Source: Burkholderia sp. Nafp2/4-1b (GTDB lineage: Bacteria; Pseudomonadota; Gammaproteobacteria; Burkholderiales; Burkholderiaceae). From it: a stretch of DNA of 64,000 bases. This document shows positions 51,975 through 59,919 of this stretch, piece by piece (the first letter of the stretch is position 1; every line of letters begins with the position of its first letter). Position numbers and translations under genes: made by a program. The notes beneath the pieces are model-generated. The model saw nothing but the letters and a program-made list of their open reading frames with translations. It was not told the DNA's origin and made no database searches. The stretch covers positions 62,001 to 126,000 of the forward strand of contig NZ_ML058601.1 of assembly GCF_003635165.1 (NCBI RefSeq), given 5' to 3'.

Positions 51975-52616
51975 TCATTGCTCGGCGTGCGGCAGGCGCC
52001 GGAACACGACGCTCAGGTTGTTCGCCGGCATCTCGACGACCTCGATGCAGTCGAGCCCGCGATCGAGGCCGAGCGCGACGACCGTCTCGAGATCGCGCAC
52101 GCCCCACGACGGGTCGCGACTGCGCAGTTGCTGGTCGAACGCTTCGTTGGACGGCGCGGTGTGGCGGCCTTCGCGGCGATACGGGCCGTACAGGAACAGC
52201 ACGCCGCCTGGGCGCAGCACGCGCGCCGCACCGGCGAACAACGCTTCGGTGCAGGCCCACGGCGAGATGTGAATCATGTTGATGCAGACGATCGCGTCGA
52301 GCGCGGCGGCCGGCCACGCCGCATCGCGCACGTCGAACGCCAGCGGCTCGGCCAGGTTCGCGAGGCCGGCGTGCGCGACCCACGCGGCGATCGAGCGGCG
52401 CGCGTGCGCGTCGGGGTCGCTCGGCTGCCAGCGCAGACCCGGCAGCGCCTGCGCGAAATGAACCGCATGCTGTCCGGTGCCGCTCGCGATCTCGAGCACG
52501 GTGCCGCTCGCCGGCAGTACGCGGCGCAGCACGTCGAGAATCGGCCCGCGGTTGCGCTCAGCCGCGGGCGCCGACAGCCGCGCGGACGGGTCGGGCACGG
52601 ACGTCGGCGCGGTCAC
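51975..52616 (-). CDS. DUF938 SAM-dependent methyltransferase-like protein
   Basis: 213 residues with a Rossmann methyltransferase core: VLEIASGTGQHAVHFAQALP (SAM motif I), WQPSDPDAHARRSI and DAIVCINMIHISPWACTEALFAGAARVL. It matches the DUF938 family; substrate unknown. There is no ATG. The GTG at 52616 overlaps the TGA of the SIR2 gene as GTGA, so translation is coupled to it. Confidence 0.88.
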   Translation of the reverse strand: MTAPTSVPDPSARLSAPAAERNRGPILDVLRRVLPASGTVLEIASGTGQHAVHFAQALPGLRWQPSDPDAHARRSIAAWVAHAGLANLAEPLAFDVRDAAWPAAALDAIVCINMIHISPWACTEALFAGAARVLRPGGVLFLYGPYRREGRHTAPSNEAFDQQLRSRDPSWGVRDLETVVALGLDRGLDCIEVVEMPANNLSVVFRRLPHAEQ

Positions 52617-53509
52617 GATGCATGCTCCTGCGCGCCGCCGACGACACCCAGCCGCGCATTCAGCGCGTCGAGCGCGGGCGCGCAACGCGCTTCCACCTTC
52701 AGCGTCAGCATCGGATCGGCCCGCGTATGGCCGAGGTTCAGCGCGGCGACGGGCTTGTGCTGCGCCTGCGCCCATACGCAGAACCGATAGCCGGAATACA
52801 CCATCAGCGACGAGCCGACGACGAGCAGCGCGTCGGCCGCGTCGAGCGCCTGCGACGCCAGCGCGACGCGTTCGCGCGGCACGTTCTCGCCGAAGAACAC
52901 CACCGCCGGCTTCAGCAACCCGCCGCAGGCCGGGCAGGCCGGGACGCGGAACGTGTCGAGCGCGGTCCATTCGAGGTGCGCGTCGCCGTCGGCGGCAGGT
53001 TCGGCCTGCGCGCCCAGCAGTTCGGGGTTATCGGTTTCGAGCACGGTCTGGATCGTCGCGCGCGCATGATGCGCACCGCAATCGAGGCAGGTGACGCCGT
53101 TGATGCCGCCATGCAGTTCGATCACGTCGTCGCTGCCCGCGCGCTGGTGCAGGCCATCGACATTCTGCGTGATGAGCCGCTCGATCCGGCCGGTGCGGCC
53201 GAGGCGCGCGAGCGCGACGTGCGAACGGTTCGGTTGCGCATGGCCGACCACCGGCCACCCGATCATGCTGCGCGCCCAGTAGCGCCGGCGCGCCGCGTCG
53301 GAGCCGAGGAATTCGTGGAGCTGGATCGGCGGCGAGCGCATCCATTGACCGTTGCGGTCGCGATAGCCGGGAATGCCGGAATCCGTGCTGATGCCCGCGC
53401 CGGTCAGCACGAGCAGCCGCGGACGACGCTCGACGAAGGCATGCAGCGCGTCGAGCGCGGCCGGCTCGATGCTGGCGGATGTGGGGTCGTGCAGGGCGGT
53501 GTCGTTCAT
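52613..53509 (-). CDS. SIR2-family NAD-dependent protein deacetylase (sirtuin)
   Basis: 298 residues with all sirtuin elements: NAD-site GAGISTDSGIPGYRD, TQNVDGLHQRAGS, the catalytic His in ELHGG, and zinc cysteines CLDCGAHH and CPACGG. Sirtuins remove acyl groups from lysines using NAD. The length and the RSPPIQLHEFLGSD insertion suit the class II-like bacterial group. The start at 53509 matches the family N-terminus, although no ribosome site is visible. Coupled to the DUF938 gene. Confidence 0.94.
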   Translation of the reverse strand: MNDTALHDPTSASIEPAALDALHAFVERRPRLLVLTGAGISTDSGIPGYRDRNGQWMRSPPIQLHEFLGSDAARRRYWARSMIGWPVVGHAQPNRSHVALARLGRTGRIERLITQNVDGLHQRAGSDDVIELHGGINGVTCLDCGAHHARATIQTVLETDNPELLGAQAEPAADGDAHLEWTALDTFRVPACPACGGLLKPAVVFFGENVPRERVALASQALDAADALLVVGSSLMVYSGYRFCVWAQAQHKPVAALNLGHTRADPMLTLKVEARCAPALDALNARLGVVGGAQEHAS

Positions 53510-53631
53510 GTCGAAGGCGCGTGATCGGGCGCGGTGGCAGGCCGTGCACCCGCACGGGCAGCCAGCGCGCCAGCACATGATACAGAACGCCGCGCGATCG
53601 GGCCGGCGGTGCGCGCGCGCAACCGGCGCAC

Positions 53632-53670
53632 AAAAAAAGACGCCCATCGACCATATGGCGACGGGCGTTT
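53632..53670 (-). terminator. Rho-independent terminator/attenuator upstream of the sirtuin gene
   Basis: On the minus strand ACGCCCGTCG pairs with CGATGGGCGT around a 9-nt loop, directly followed by CTTTTTTTG. No long gene ends here, and it lies 122 bp upstream of the sirtuin start, so it ends either a small RNA or an attenuated leader transcript. Confidence 0.85.
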
Positions 53671-53757
53671 CAACAATTGATCCATCGGGGTTGTGGATCA
53701 ACTGACAGCACAATGACGTCGCATCCGCTGCATCACCGCCAACGGACCTCCCCCTGA
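53671..53757 (-). ncRNA. Candidate leader transcript with an 11-codon ORF
   Basis: Upstream of the terminator the minus strand has GGGGGAGG (53754-53747), then an ORF MQRMRRHCAVS (53733-53698; a GTG three bases earlier is also possible), then an 8-bp hairpin TTGATCCA/TGGATCAA (53700-53676). Ribosome site, mini-ORF, hairpin and terminator within about 125 bases resemble a leader-peptide attenuator. No promoter was identified. A stand-alone small RNA is also possible. Confidence 0.5.
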
Positions 53758-54614
53758 ACTACACCTTCGAATTCACGATGTTGCGCGGATCGTCGCGCGG
53801 GCGCGCGGGCGGCTGCACACGCGTGCATGGCATGAGGCGTGCTGGCATTTCGCGCGTCGGCATGACGATCCGGAAGCCTGGGTTGCCCATCCGCGGGCAT
53901 TGGCGGTTCATCCCCGACAGCCGGCCTGGCACCGGCCGGCCTCGTGCGTCACGCCTGCACGTCGTCGTTCAGAACGAACCCGCTTTGTTCGGATGGAACG
54001 GAAAGCCGCACGCCTATGTCGCCGCAATCAACGGCGAAGCGAATGCGCGGGCAGGTCGGCGATTCATGTCTGCAACACGGCACGTTGCGATTTGGTCTGT
54101 TCTCATTCTGTTGTCCCCGTCTTCGATGCATCCGACCCACTGAAGCGATTGCCGGACCTGCTTCGCCGGCGATCGCGCTCACGGCGCATACAGATATGCA
54201 AGGAGCGCACCATGTTGGGCAGCGCAAGGCCACACGGGGCGATGAAATGATCGGATGCAAATTGCGCGACGACAGATACGCGCGGATGTTTCGAAATTGA
54301 AACGACGGGAAAGGGGCACGGGGGATCGACGGGGCCGGACAGGAAGCCGCGTTACAGGAATGAGACGCGGCGCGCGGCCGTTCACCGGCGCCCCATCCCT
54401 CAATGCACTGACGATTTGCTTGCAATCGCCCCACGCACGCCGCGGATCGCACTGGCTATAGTCCCGCGAGTAGTGCCGTGCTGCGGTGTGCCGGACCGCA
54501 GAGGCCGCCAGGCCGCCGCGTAGCGCGCCGCGCGGCACAAGCGTCGCGCAAACACGTTAGCATGCGGACACGGCGCTGCGCGCGCGCCCATCGCACCGTC
54601 TTCAAGGAATGGAC
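53758..54614. other. Long gap without a recognised gene
   Basis: About 860 bp between the leader structure and the luciferase-like gene. It has locally lower GC and no ORF with a convincing ribosome site. An imperfect 11-bp hairpin (54145-54176) is visible. A 25-codon hydrophobic ORF (54067-54144) exists but has no clear ribosome site. I see no tRNA or mobile-element remnant. Confidence 0.5.
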
Positions 54615-55574
54615 ATGACCCTGCCCGCCTCCGCGCGCGCCGACGTCGCGCATCGCGTGTTCTCGCCCGAGCGGCTGTCGATCGGCCTGACGCTGCCGCT
54701 GCTGCGCAGCGGCCAGACCGTCCCGGATTTCAACGAGCAGCTCGAACTCGCGGCACTCGCCGACTCCGTCGGCTTTCGCGCACTGTGGATTCGCGACGTG
54801 CCGCTGAACAGCGCCGACTATCCCGACCCGGTCGGCCATCTCGATCCGTGGGTGCTGCTCGGCGCGCTCGCCGCGCGCACGCGTCGGATCGTGCTCGCGA
54901 GCGGCGCGATCGTGCTGCCGCTGCGGCATCCGCTGCATATCGCGAAAGGCGCGCTGTCGGTCGCGACGCTGTCCGGCGGACGCTTCGTCCTCGGGCTCGG
55001 CTCCGGCGATCGGCCGCCCGAATATGCGGCGTTCGGCGTCGACGCGGAAACGCGGCGCGACCGATATCGCCGCCATTGGGACACCGTCGCGGCCGCGCTC
55101 GCCGTGCCGTCCCGCGTGCTGCCCGACGAGACGCCGCCGGATGCACCCGAGTTCACGCTGCTGCCGCGCAGCGACGCCGCGGTGCCGATGCTCGCGGTCG
55201 GCTCGGGCGGACAAAGCGTCGACTGGATCGCAGGGAACGCGATCGGCTGGATGACGTACCACCGCGATCCCGATACGCAGCGTTCACGCTATTCGATGTG
55301 GCGCGCGGCCGTCGACCGGCTCGCCCAACCGGCCTTTCGCGCGTTCGGCGTATCGATGCGGCTCGATCTCGATGCGAATCCCGGTGCGCCGGCCGCCGCG
55401 CTATCGCTCGGTTATGCAACCGGTCGCAACGCGCTGATCGATATCCTGCGGGACATGCGCGCGGCCGGCACGCACCACGTCACGCTGAATGCCGGGTCGG
55501 ACCGGCCCGTGCGCGAGGTCATCGAGGAACTCGCCGAGCACGTGCTGCCGGTCTTTCACGACGAGCAGAGTTGA
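54615..55574 (+). CDS. Luciferase-like monooxygenase-family (LLM) oxidoreductase
   Basis: 319 residues with the F420/FMN-dependent TIM-barrel pattern: ERLSIGLTLPLLRSGQTVPDF, LADSVGFRALWIRDVPLN, LGALAARTRRIVLASGAIVLPLRHPLHIAKGALSVATLSGGRFVLGLGSGD and MLAVGSGGQSVDWIAGNA. In Burkholderia such enzymes normally use FMN. Substrate unknown. Of two in-frame ATGs, 54615 is preferred because AAGGA sits 6 nt upstream, while it abuts the ATG at 54609. Confidence 0.9.
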   Translation: MTLPASARADVAHRVFSPERLSIGLTLPLLRSGQTVPDFNEQLELAALADSVGFRALWIRDVPLNSADYPDPVGHLDPWVLLGALAARTRRIVLASGAIVLPLRHPLHIAKGALSVATLSGGRFVLGLGSGDRPPEYAAFGVDAETRRDRYRRHWDTVAAALAVPSRVLPDETPPDAPEFTLLPRSDAAVPMLAVGSGGQSVDWIAGNAIGWMTYHRDPDTQRSRYSMWRAAVDRLAQPAFRAFGVSMRLDLDANPGAPAAALSLGYATGRNALIDILRDMRAAGTHHVTLNAGSDRPVREVIEELAEHVLPVFHDEQS

Positions 55575-55918
55575 TTCGTCAGGAATCCGGAGTTCTGCAG
55601 CGGGCACCAAGCGCGTGACCCGCACGGGATGCGACGCACGGCACAGCAGGTTCCGTTCCTGAACCCGCCGCGCTCGTCGGAGCACCCTGTCGTCGCCCGG
55701 GCAAACCGCGCGGAGCGGAACGGCCGGCCGAAATTGCGAGGCACCAGCGTCGCGCCAAACCGATCGTCCGCCAAGCCGCAAACGCCCATTCCACTTGCCG
55801 TATGCCCGATTCGAATATTCATCGATGGAACTATTCGGCCCCGATCGCGATCATGTTAACTTCCGTCCATCGTCCAGACCGGCGGGTTGCGCTTCGCCGC
55901 GCGCCCGCATGCCTCCTC
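55575..55918. other. Gap before the mechanosensitive channel gene
   Basis: About 344 bp with no defensible gene. In-frame ATGs at 55802 and 55853 would extend the channel gene, but they add non-conserved residues ahead of the signal peptide. Confidence 0.4.
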
Positions 55919-58417
55919 ATGCGACATTTCCTGCTCGGCTGGCTGCTCGCCGCCATCGTTTCGGTCGCCCACGCGGCCACCCCTGCCCCGGCCGCCGCGT
56001 CGGCCGCCTCCGGCGCCGTGCCGGCGCTGACGCCGCAACAGGCGCAGCAGGCTCTCTCGGTGCTGCAAAACCCGCGCGAACGCCAGCAGGTCGAAACGAC
56101 GCTGCGCGCGATCGCGGCCGTCGGCGTACTCAGCACGCCCGCACTCCCGGCGAGCGGCGCGGCGCCGGCCAGCGCGGCCTCGGGCGCGGGCGCCCCCGCC
56201 GCGCTGACGACGAACGGGCTCGCGTCGATGCTCGTCCGGCAGGGATCGCGCTGGGCAGGCCACATCGGCGGCGCGCTGAACGAATCGCTGCGCTCGCTGC
56301 TCGACGTCGGCTCGGTCGGCATCTGGTGGCACGAGCGTCTCGTGCGCGCCGACGCGCGTGCGGACCTCGCGCGCTCGATCTCGATCATCCTGGCCGTGCT
56401 CGTGCCCGCGCTCGTCGTCGAATGGCTCGCGAAGCGGCTGCTGCGGCGCGCGCTGGCCGCGTTGGGCGTGCGTCGCGCCGAATCGTCGCGCCGGGCCGAA
56501 AACGAGCCGTCCGGATCGGCGCCGTCCGAGTCATCCGAGCCGCCCGGGCCACACGACGACACGGTGCCGGCGTCTGCAGCGGCCGTTCCCGGCGCGAAAA
56601 CCGACGGCGCCGCCACGCCGGATAAGTCGTCGCGAGGTCGCGGCCATGCGCGGCGCCACACCACGCTGCTGCGCCGGATGCCGCGCGCGCTGGTCAGCCT
56701 CGCGCTGCGGGTCGTGCCGCTGCTGGTGTTCGTCGGCGTCGCGAGCCTGACGATGTCGGTCCTCGACGCCGACGGCACGCCGATCCAGACCGCACTCGAA
56801 TCCCTGATCGACATCTACGTGATCTGCCGCCTCGTGACGATCGTCAGCCGGCTGTTCTTCCAGCCCGATGCCCGGCAGTTGCGGCTGGTTCACATCAGCG
56901 ATGCGTGGGCCGCGTTCGTGCAGCGCTCGATCGCGCGAATCGCGATCGTCGTCGGCGCGTGCACGGCCGCGATCGAGATTGCCGGAAGCTTCGGCCTCAG
57001 CGACGCCGGTCACGTCGCGCTGCTGAAGGCCGTCGCGCTCGTCGGCCACCTGATGATCTCCGCGCTGATCCTGCGGTGCCGCCAGCCGGTCGCCGCGCGC
57101 ATCCGTGCGGCCGGCGAAGCGCGCCCGGCGTTGGCGATGGTCAGCAATGCGCTCGCAGACGCATGGGCGCCCGTGGCCGTGTTCGTCGTGATGGCGCTGT
57201 GGTTCGTGTGGGCGCTCGACGTCCACAACGGCTACCGTGTGCTGATCACGCTCGGCGGCCGGTCGATCGCCGTGATGGTTGGCATGCGGATCGTGTCGAT
57301 CGTCGTGTTCGGCGCGCTCGCACGGCTGCTCCAGCGCCGTGACGACGATCGCACGCTGGTCCATCTGCACGCGTACCGCTACTACCCGCTGGTGCGCCGG
57401 ATCGTGTCGGCGGTGATCGCCATCGTGACCGTCGTGCTGTTGCTGCAGACCTGGGGCGTGCCGATCTTCCACGCGTTCCAGGCCGGCACGATCGGCCATC
57501 GGCTCGCATCGGCGCTGATGACGATCGCGATCGCGGCCGTCGTCGCGCTGATCGTCTGGGAAGCCGCGAACATCGCGATCGAGCGCCGCCTGCAGCTGTG
57601 GACGCGCGAAGGCAACCTCGTGCGCGCGGCGCGGCTGCGCACGCTGCTGCCGATGCTGCGTTCGTTGCTGTTCATCATGATCGCGCTCGTCGTCGTGCTG
57701 ACGGGCCTGAGCGAAATCGGCGTGAACGTCGGTCCGCTGCTCGCCGGCGCCAGCATCTTCGGCGTCGCGCTCGGCTTCGGCTCGCAGAAGCTCGTGCAGG
57801 ATTTCATCACCGGGATCTTCCTGCTGATGGAGAACGCGATGCAGGTCGGCGACTGGGTCACGCTCGCGGGCGTGTCCGGCACGGTCGAATACCTGTCGAT
57901 CCGCACCGTGCGGCTGCGCGCGGGCGACGGGTCGCTGTACACGATCCCGTTCAGCTCGGTGACGACCGTCAACAACACGAATCGCGGGCTCGGCAACGCG
58001 GCCGTCAAGGTCAGCATCGCGTATGGGCAGGACATCGATCAGGCGATCGCGACGCTCAAGGAAATCGGCGCCGCGTTGCGCGACGATCCGGATTACAAGG
58101 ACGGCATCCTGTCGGACTTCAGCTACTGGGGCGTCGATCAGGTCGACGGCGCGACGATCACGCTGGCCGGGCAGATGCAATGCAAGGACTCCGCACGCTG
58201 GGGCGTGCAGCGCGAATTCAACCGGCGGATCGCGGTGATGTTCCGCGAACGCCGGATCCGGATCGCGAATCCGCAGCGCAGCGTCGTCGCGTACGACGGC
58301 GGTTCGCGGCCAGCGGCGCCGGAGAACCGCGAGAGCACCGCGAACGGCGCCAACGCGGGCGGCCCGCCGGCCGCCGAACCGCCGCCACCCGCTGCACCGG
58401 CGCGCAAGCCGGACTGA
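55919..58417 (+). CDS. Large MscS-family mechanosensitive channel (YbiO-like)
   Basis: About 832 residues: a signal peptide (MRHFLLGWLLAAIVSVAHA), an Ala-rich periplasmic region, a charged loop (about 185-250), roughly ten membrane helices and a C-terminal MscS pore and vestibule (GASIFGVALGFGSQKLVQDFITGIFLLMENAMQVGDWVTLAGVSGTVEYLSIRTVRLRAGDG). The GFGSQ and pore-lining Gly/Ala helix are typical. It likely releases solutes on osmotic downshock. A Pro-rich tail ends the protein. The start is uncertain (55802 or 55853 possible). Confidence 0.88.
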   Translation: MRHFLLGWLLAAIVSVAHAATPAPAAASAASGAVPALTPQQAQQALSVLQNPRERQQVETTLRAIAAVGVLSTPALPASGAAPASAASGAGAPAALTTNGLASMLVRQGSRWAGHIGGALNESLRSLLDVGSVGIWWHERLVRADARADLARSISIILAVLVPALVVEWLAKRLLRRALAALGVRRAESSRRAENEPSGSAPSESSEPPGPHDDTVPASAAAVPGAKTDGAATPDKSSRGRGHARRHTTLLRRMPRALVSLALRVVPLLVFVGVASLTMSVLDADGTPIQTALESLIDIYVICRLVTIVSRLFFQPDARQLRLVHISDAWAAFVQRSIARIAIVVGACTAAIEIAGSFGLSDAGHVALLKAVALVGHLMISALILRCRQPVAARIRAAGEARPALAMVSNALADAWAPVAVFVVMALWFVWALDVHNGYRVLITLGGRSIAVMVGMRIVSIVVFGALARLLQRRDDDRTLVHLHAYRYYPLVRRIVSAVIAIVTVVLLLQTWGVPIFHAFQAGTIGHRLASALMTIAIAAVVALIVWEAANIAIERRLQLWTREGNLVRAARLRTLLPMLRSLLFIMIALVVVLTGLSEIGVNVGPLLAGASIFGVALGFGSQKLVQDFITGIFLLMENAMQVGDWVTLAGVSGTVEYLSIRTVRLRAGDGSLYTIPFSSVTTVNNTNRGLGNAAVKVSIAYGQDIDQAIATLKEIGAALRDDPDYKDGILSDFSYWGVDQVDGATITLAGQMQCKDSARWGVQREFNRRIAVMFRERRIRIANPQRSVVAYDGGSRPAAPENRESTANGANAGGPPAAEPPPPAAPARKPD

Positions 58418-58479
58418 TCGTGCGGATGCCGATGGCTCGGCCACCGCGCATCGCGCCATCCCACTCCGATGAGCGCCGC

Positions 58480-58514
58480 GTTCAACGCGCGGCGGTTTTC
58501 TTCGCGCGCTGAAC
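58480..58514. terminator. Hairpin after the MscS gene
   Basis: GTTCAACGCGCG and CGCGCGCTGAAC pair with one mismatch around a T-rich 11-nt loop, 63 bases after the channel stop. No T-run follows on the plus strand. It overlaps the end of the small minus-strand ORF. Confidence 0.4.
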
Positions 58515-58640
58515 ACGCTTCGATGCGTTCGCCGGCGCGGCCGCCGCGTCGACGCAGGCCCGCGCGAACCCGTTCGTCAGACGAAAATCCCCCGCCCCGC
58601 CGTCTTTCCGCCGCCTTTCGGCTTCTTTCGCCGTCTCCAT
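58482..58640 (-). CDS. Possible 52-residue basic protein
   Basis: METAKEAERRRKDGGAGDFR... ends in a Lys/Arg/Ala-rich tail (SKRVQRAKKTAAR). The ATG has GGAG 6 nt upstream. It is divergent from the RND operon, where a regulator would usually be, but it has no DNA-binding domain I can recognise. It could be a real small protein or a chance frame. Confidence 0.3.
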   Translation of the reverse strand: METAKEAERRRKDGGAGDFRLTNGFARACVDAAAAPANASKRVQRAKKTAAR

Positions 58641-58738
58641 CGAATCTCCATCTTTCCGCATAAAAGACGCCAACGAAGCGCCTCACACTCCAGCCCGTCA
58701 AAGCAGGCAGTGGGCTGCCTGCGCTTCCTGGAGTCGCT

Positions 58739-59899
58739 ATGAAGAATCAACAACGATGCCGTTACGGCGCCGCCGGTGCGCTGCTGGCGGCCCTGCTGGC
58801 CGGCTGCGGGCCGGCGGAGCAGCAGGCCGCCGCGCCGGCCATTCCGGTCGCGGCAATGACGCTGGCCGCCGCGCGCCTCGACGTGACCGAAGATCTGCCG
58901 GGCCGCGTCGCGGCCGTGCGGATCGCTGAAATCCGGCCGCAGGTCAGCGGGATCGTGCAGCGCCGGCTGTTCGAGCAAGGCACCGAAGTGCGCGCCGGCC
59001 AGCCGCTGTTCCAGATCAACCCGGCGCCGTTCAAGGCCGACATGGACACCGCCGCCGCGTCGCTGCAGCGCGCACAGGCCGCACTCGAACGCGCGAAGGT
59101 GCAGACGGCGCGCTTCAAGCCGCTCGTCGAGGCCGACGCGATCAGCCGCCAGGTGTACGACGACGCGGTGTCGCAACGCGACCAGGCCGCCGCCGACGTC
59201 GCGCAGGCCCGCGCGACCCTCGCGCGCCGCCAGCTCGACCTGAAATTCGCGACCGTGGAAGCGCCGATCGCCGGCCGCATCGACCAGGCGCTCGTGACCG
59301 AAGGCGCGCTGGTGTCGAGCACCGACGGCCAGCCGATGGCACGCATCCAGCAGATCGACCAGGTCTACGTCGACGTGCGGCAGCCGGCCGCGTCGCTCGA
59401 CGCGCTGCGCGGCGCGCTCGCCGCGCAGCCGCAGGCATCCGACAGCAACGGCCTGCCGGTCGACGTGCTGCGCGACGACGACACGCGCTACGACGCGCGC
59501 GGCCGCATGCTGTTTTCGGGCGTCAACGTCGATCCGGGCACCGGCGACGTGCTGCTGCGCGTGCTGGTCGACAACCCGAAGCGCCAGCTGCTGCCGGGCA
59601 TGTACGTACGGGCCCGCATTCCGCGCGCGCACTACGCGAACGCGGTGACGGTGCCGCAGCAGGCCATCGTGCGCGCCGGCGGCAAGCCGCAGGTGTGGGT
59701 GCTCGACGCGAAGGGCACCGCGCACCTGAAGGCCGTCGAGATCGGCGAACTGACGAACCGCAGCTACCGCATCAAGTCGGGCCTGCAGGCGGGCCAGAAG
59801 ATCGTTGTCGAAGGGATGGAGCGCCTCGCCGACGGCGTGACCGTCACCGCGGCCGACTGGAAGTCGCCTGACGCGGCCGCCACCGCATCCGCGCACTGA
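58739..59899 (+). CDS. RND efflux periplasmic adaptor (MFP) lipoprotein
   Basis: 386 residues with a lipobox ending LLAGC (Cys24), a biotinyl-lipoyl-like hairpin (IRPQVSGIVQRRLFEQGTEVRAGQPLFQINPAPF), a long alpha-hairpin rich in Gln/Ala and a beta-barrel domain (VEAPIAGRIDQALVTEGALV). It bridges pump and outer-membrane channel. CTGGAG lies near the start. First gene of the efflux operon. The order and location suggest the RND-8 locus of B. cenocepacia (from memory). Confidence 0.95.
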   Translation: MKNQQRCRYGAAGALLAALLAGCGPAEQQAAAPAIPVAAMTLAAARLDVTEDLPGRVAAVRIAEIRPQVSGIVQRRLFEQGTEVRAGQPLFQINPAPFKADMDTAAASLQRAQAALERAKVQTARFKPLVEADAISRQVYDDAVSQRDQAAADVAQARATLARRQLDLKFATVEAPIAGRIDQALVTEGALVSSTDGQPMARIQQIDQVYVDVRQPAASLDALRGALAAQPQASDSNGLPVDVLRDDDTRYDARGRMLFSGVNVDPGTGDVLLRVLVDNPKRQLLPGMYVRARIPRAHYANAVTVPQQAIVRAGGKPQVWVLDAKGTAHLKAVEIGELTNRSYRIKSGLQAGQKIVVEGMERLADGVTVTAADWKSPDAAATASAH

Positions 59900-59919
59900 G
59901 TCACGAGGAGCCTCCAGTC

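Noticed and set aside
54067..54144. 25-codon hydrophobic ORF in the 1.1-kb gap
   Set aside because: No clear ribosome site or supporting context; could be chance.
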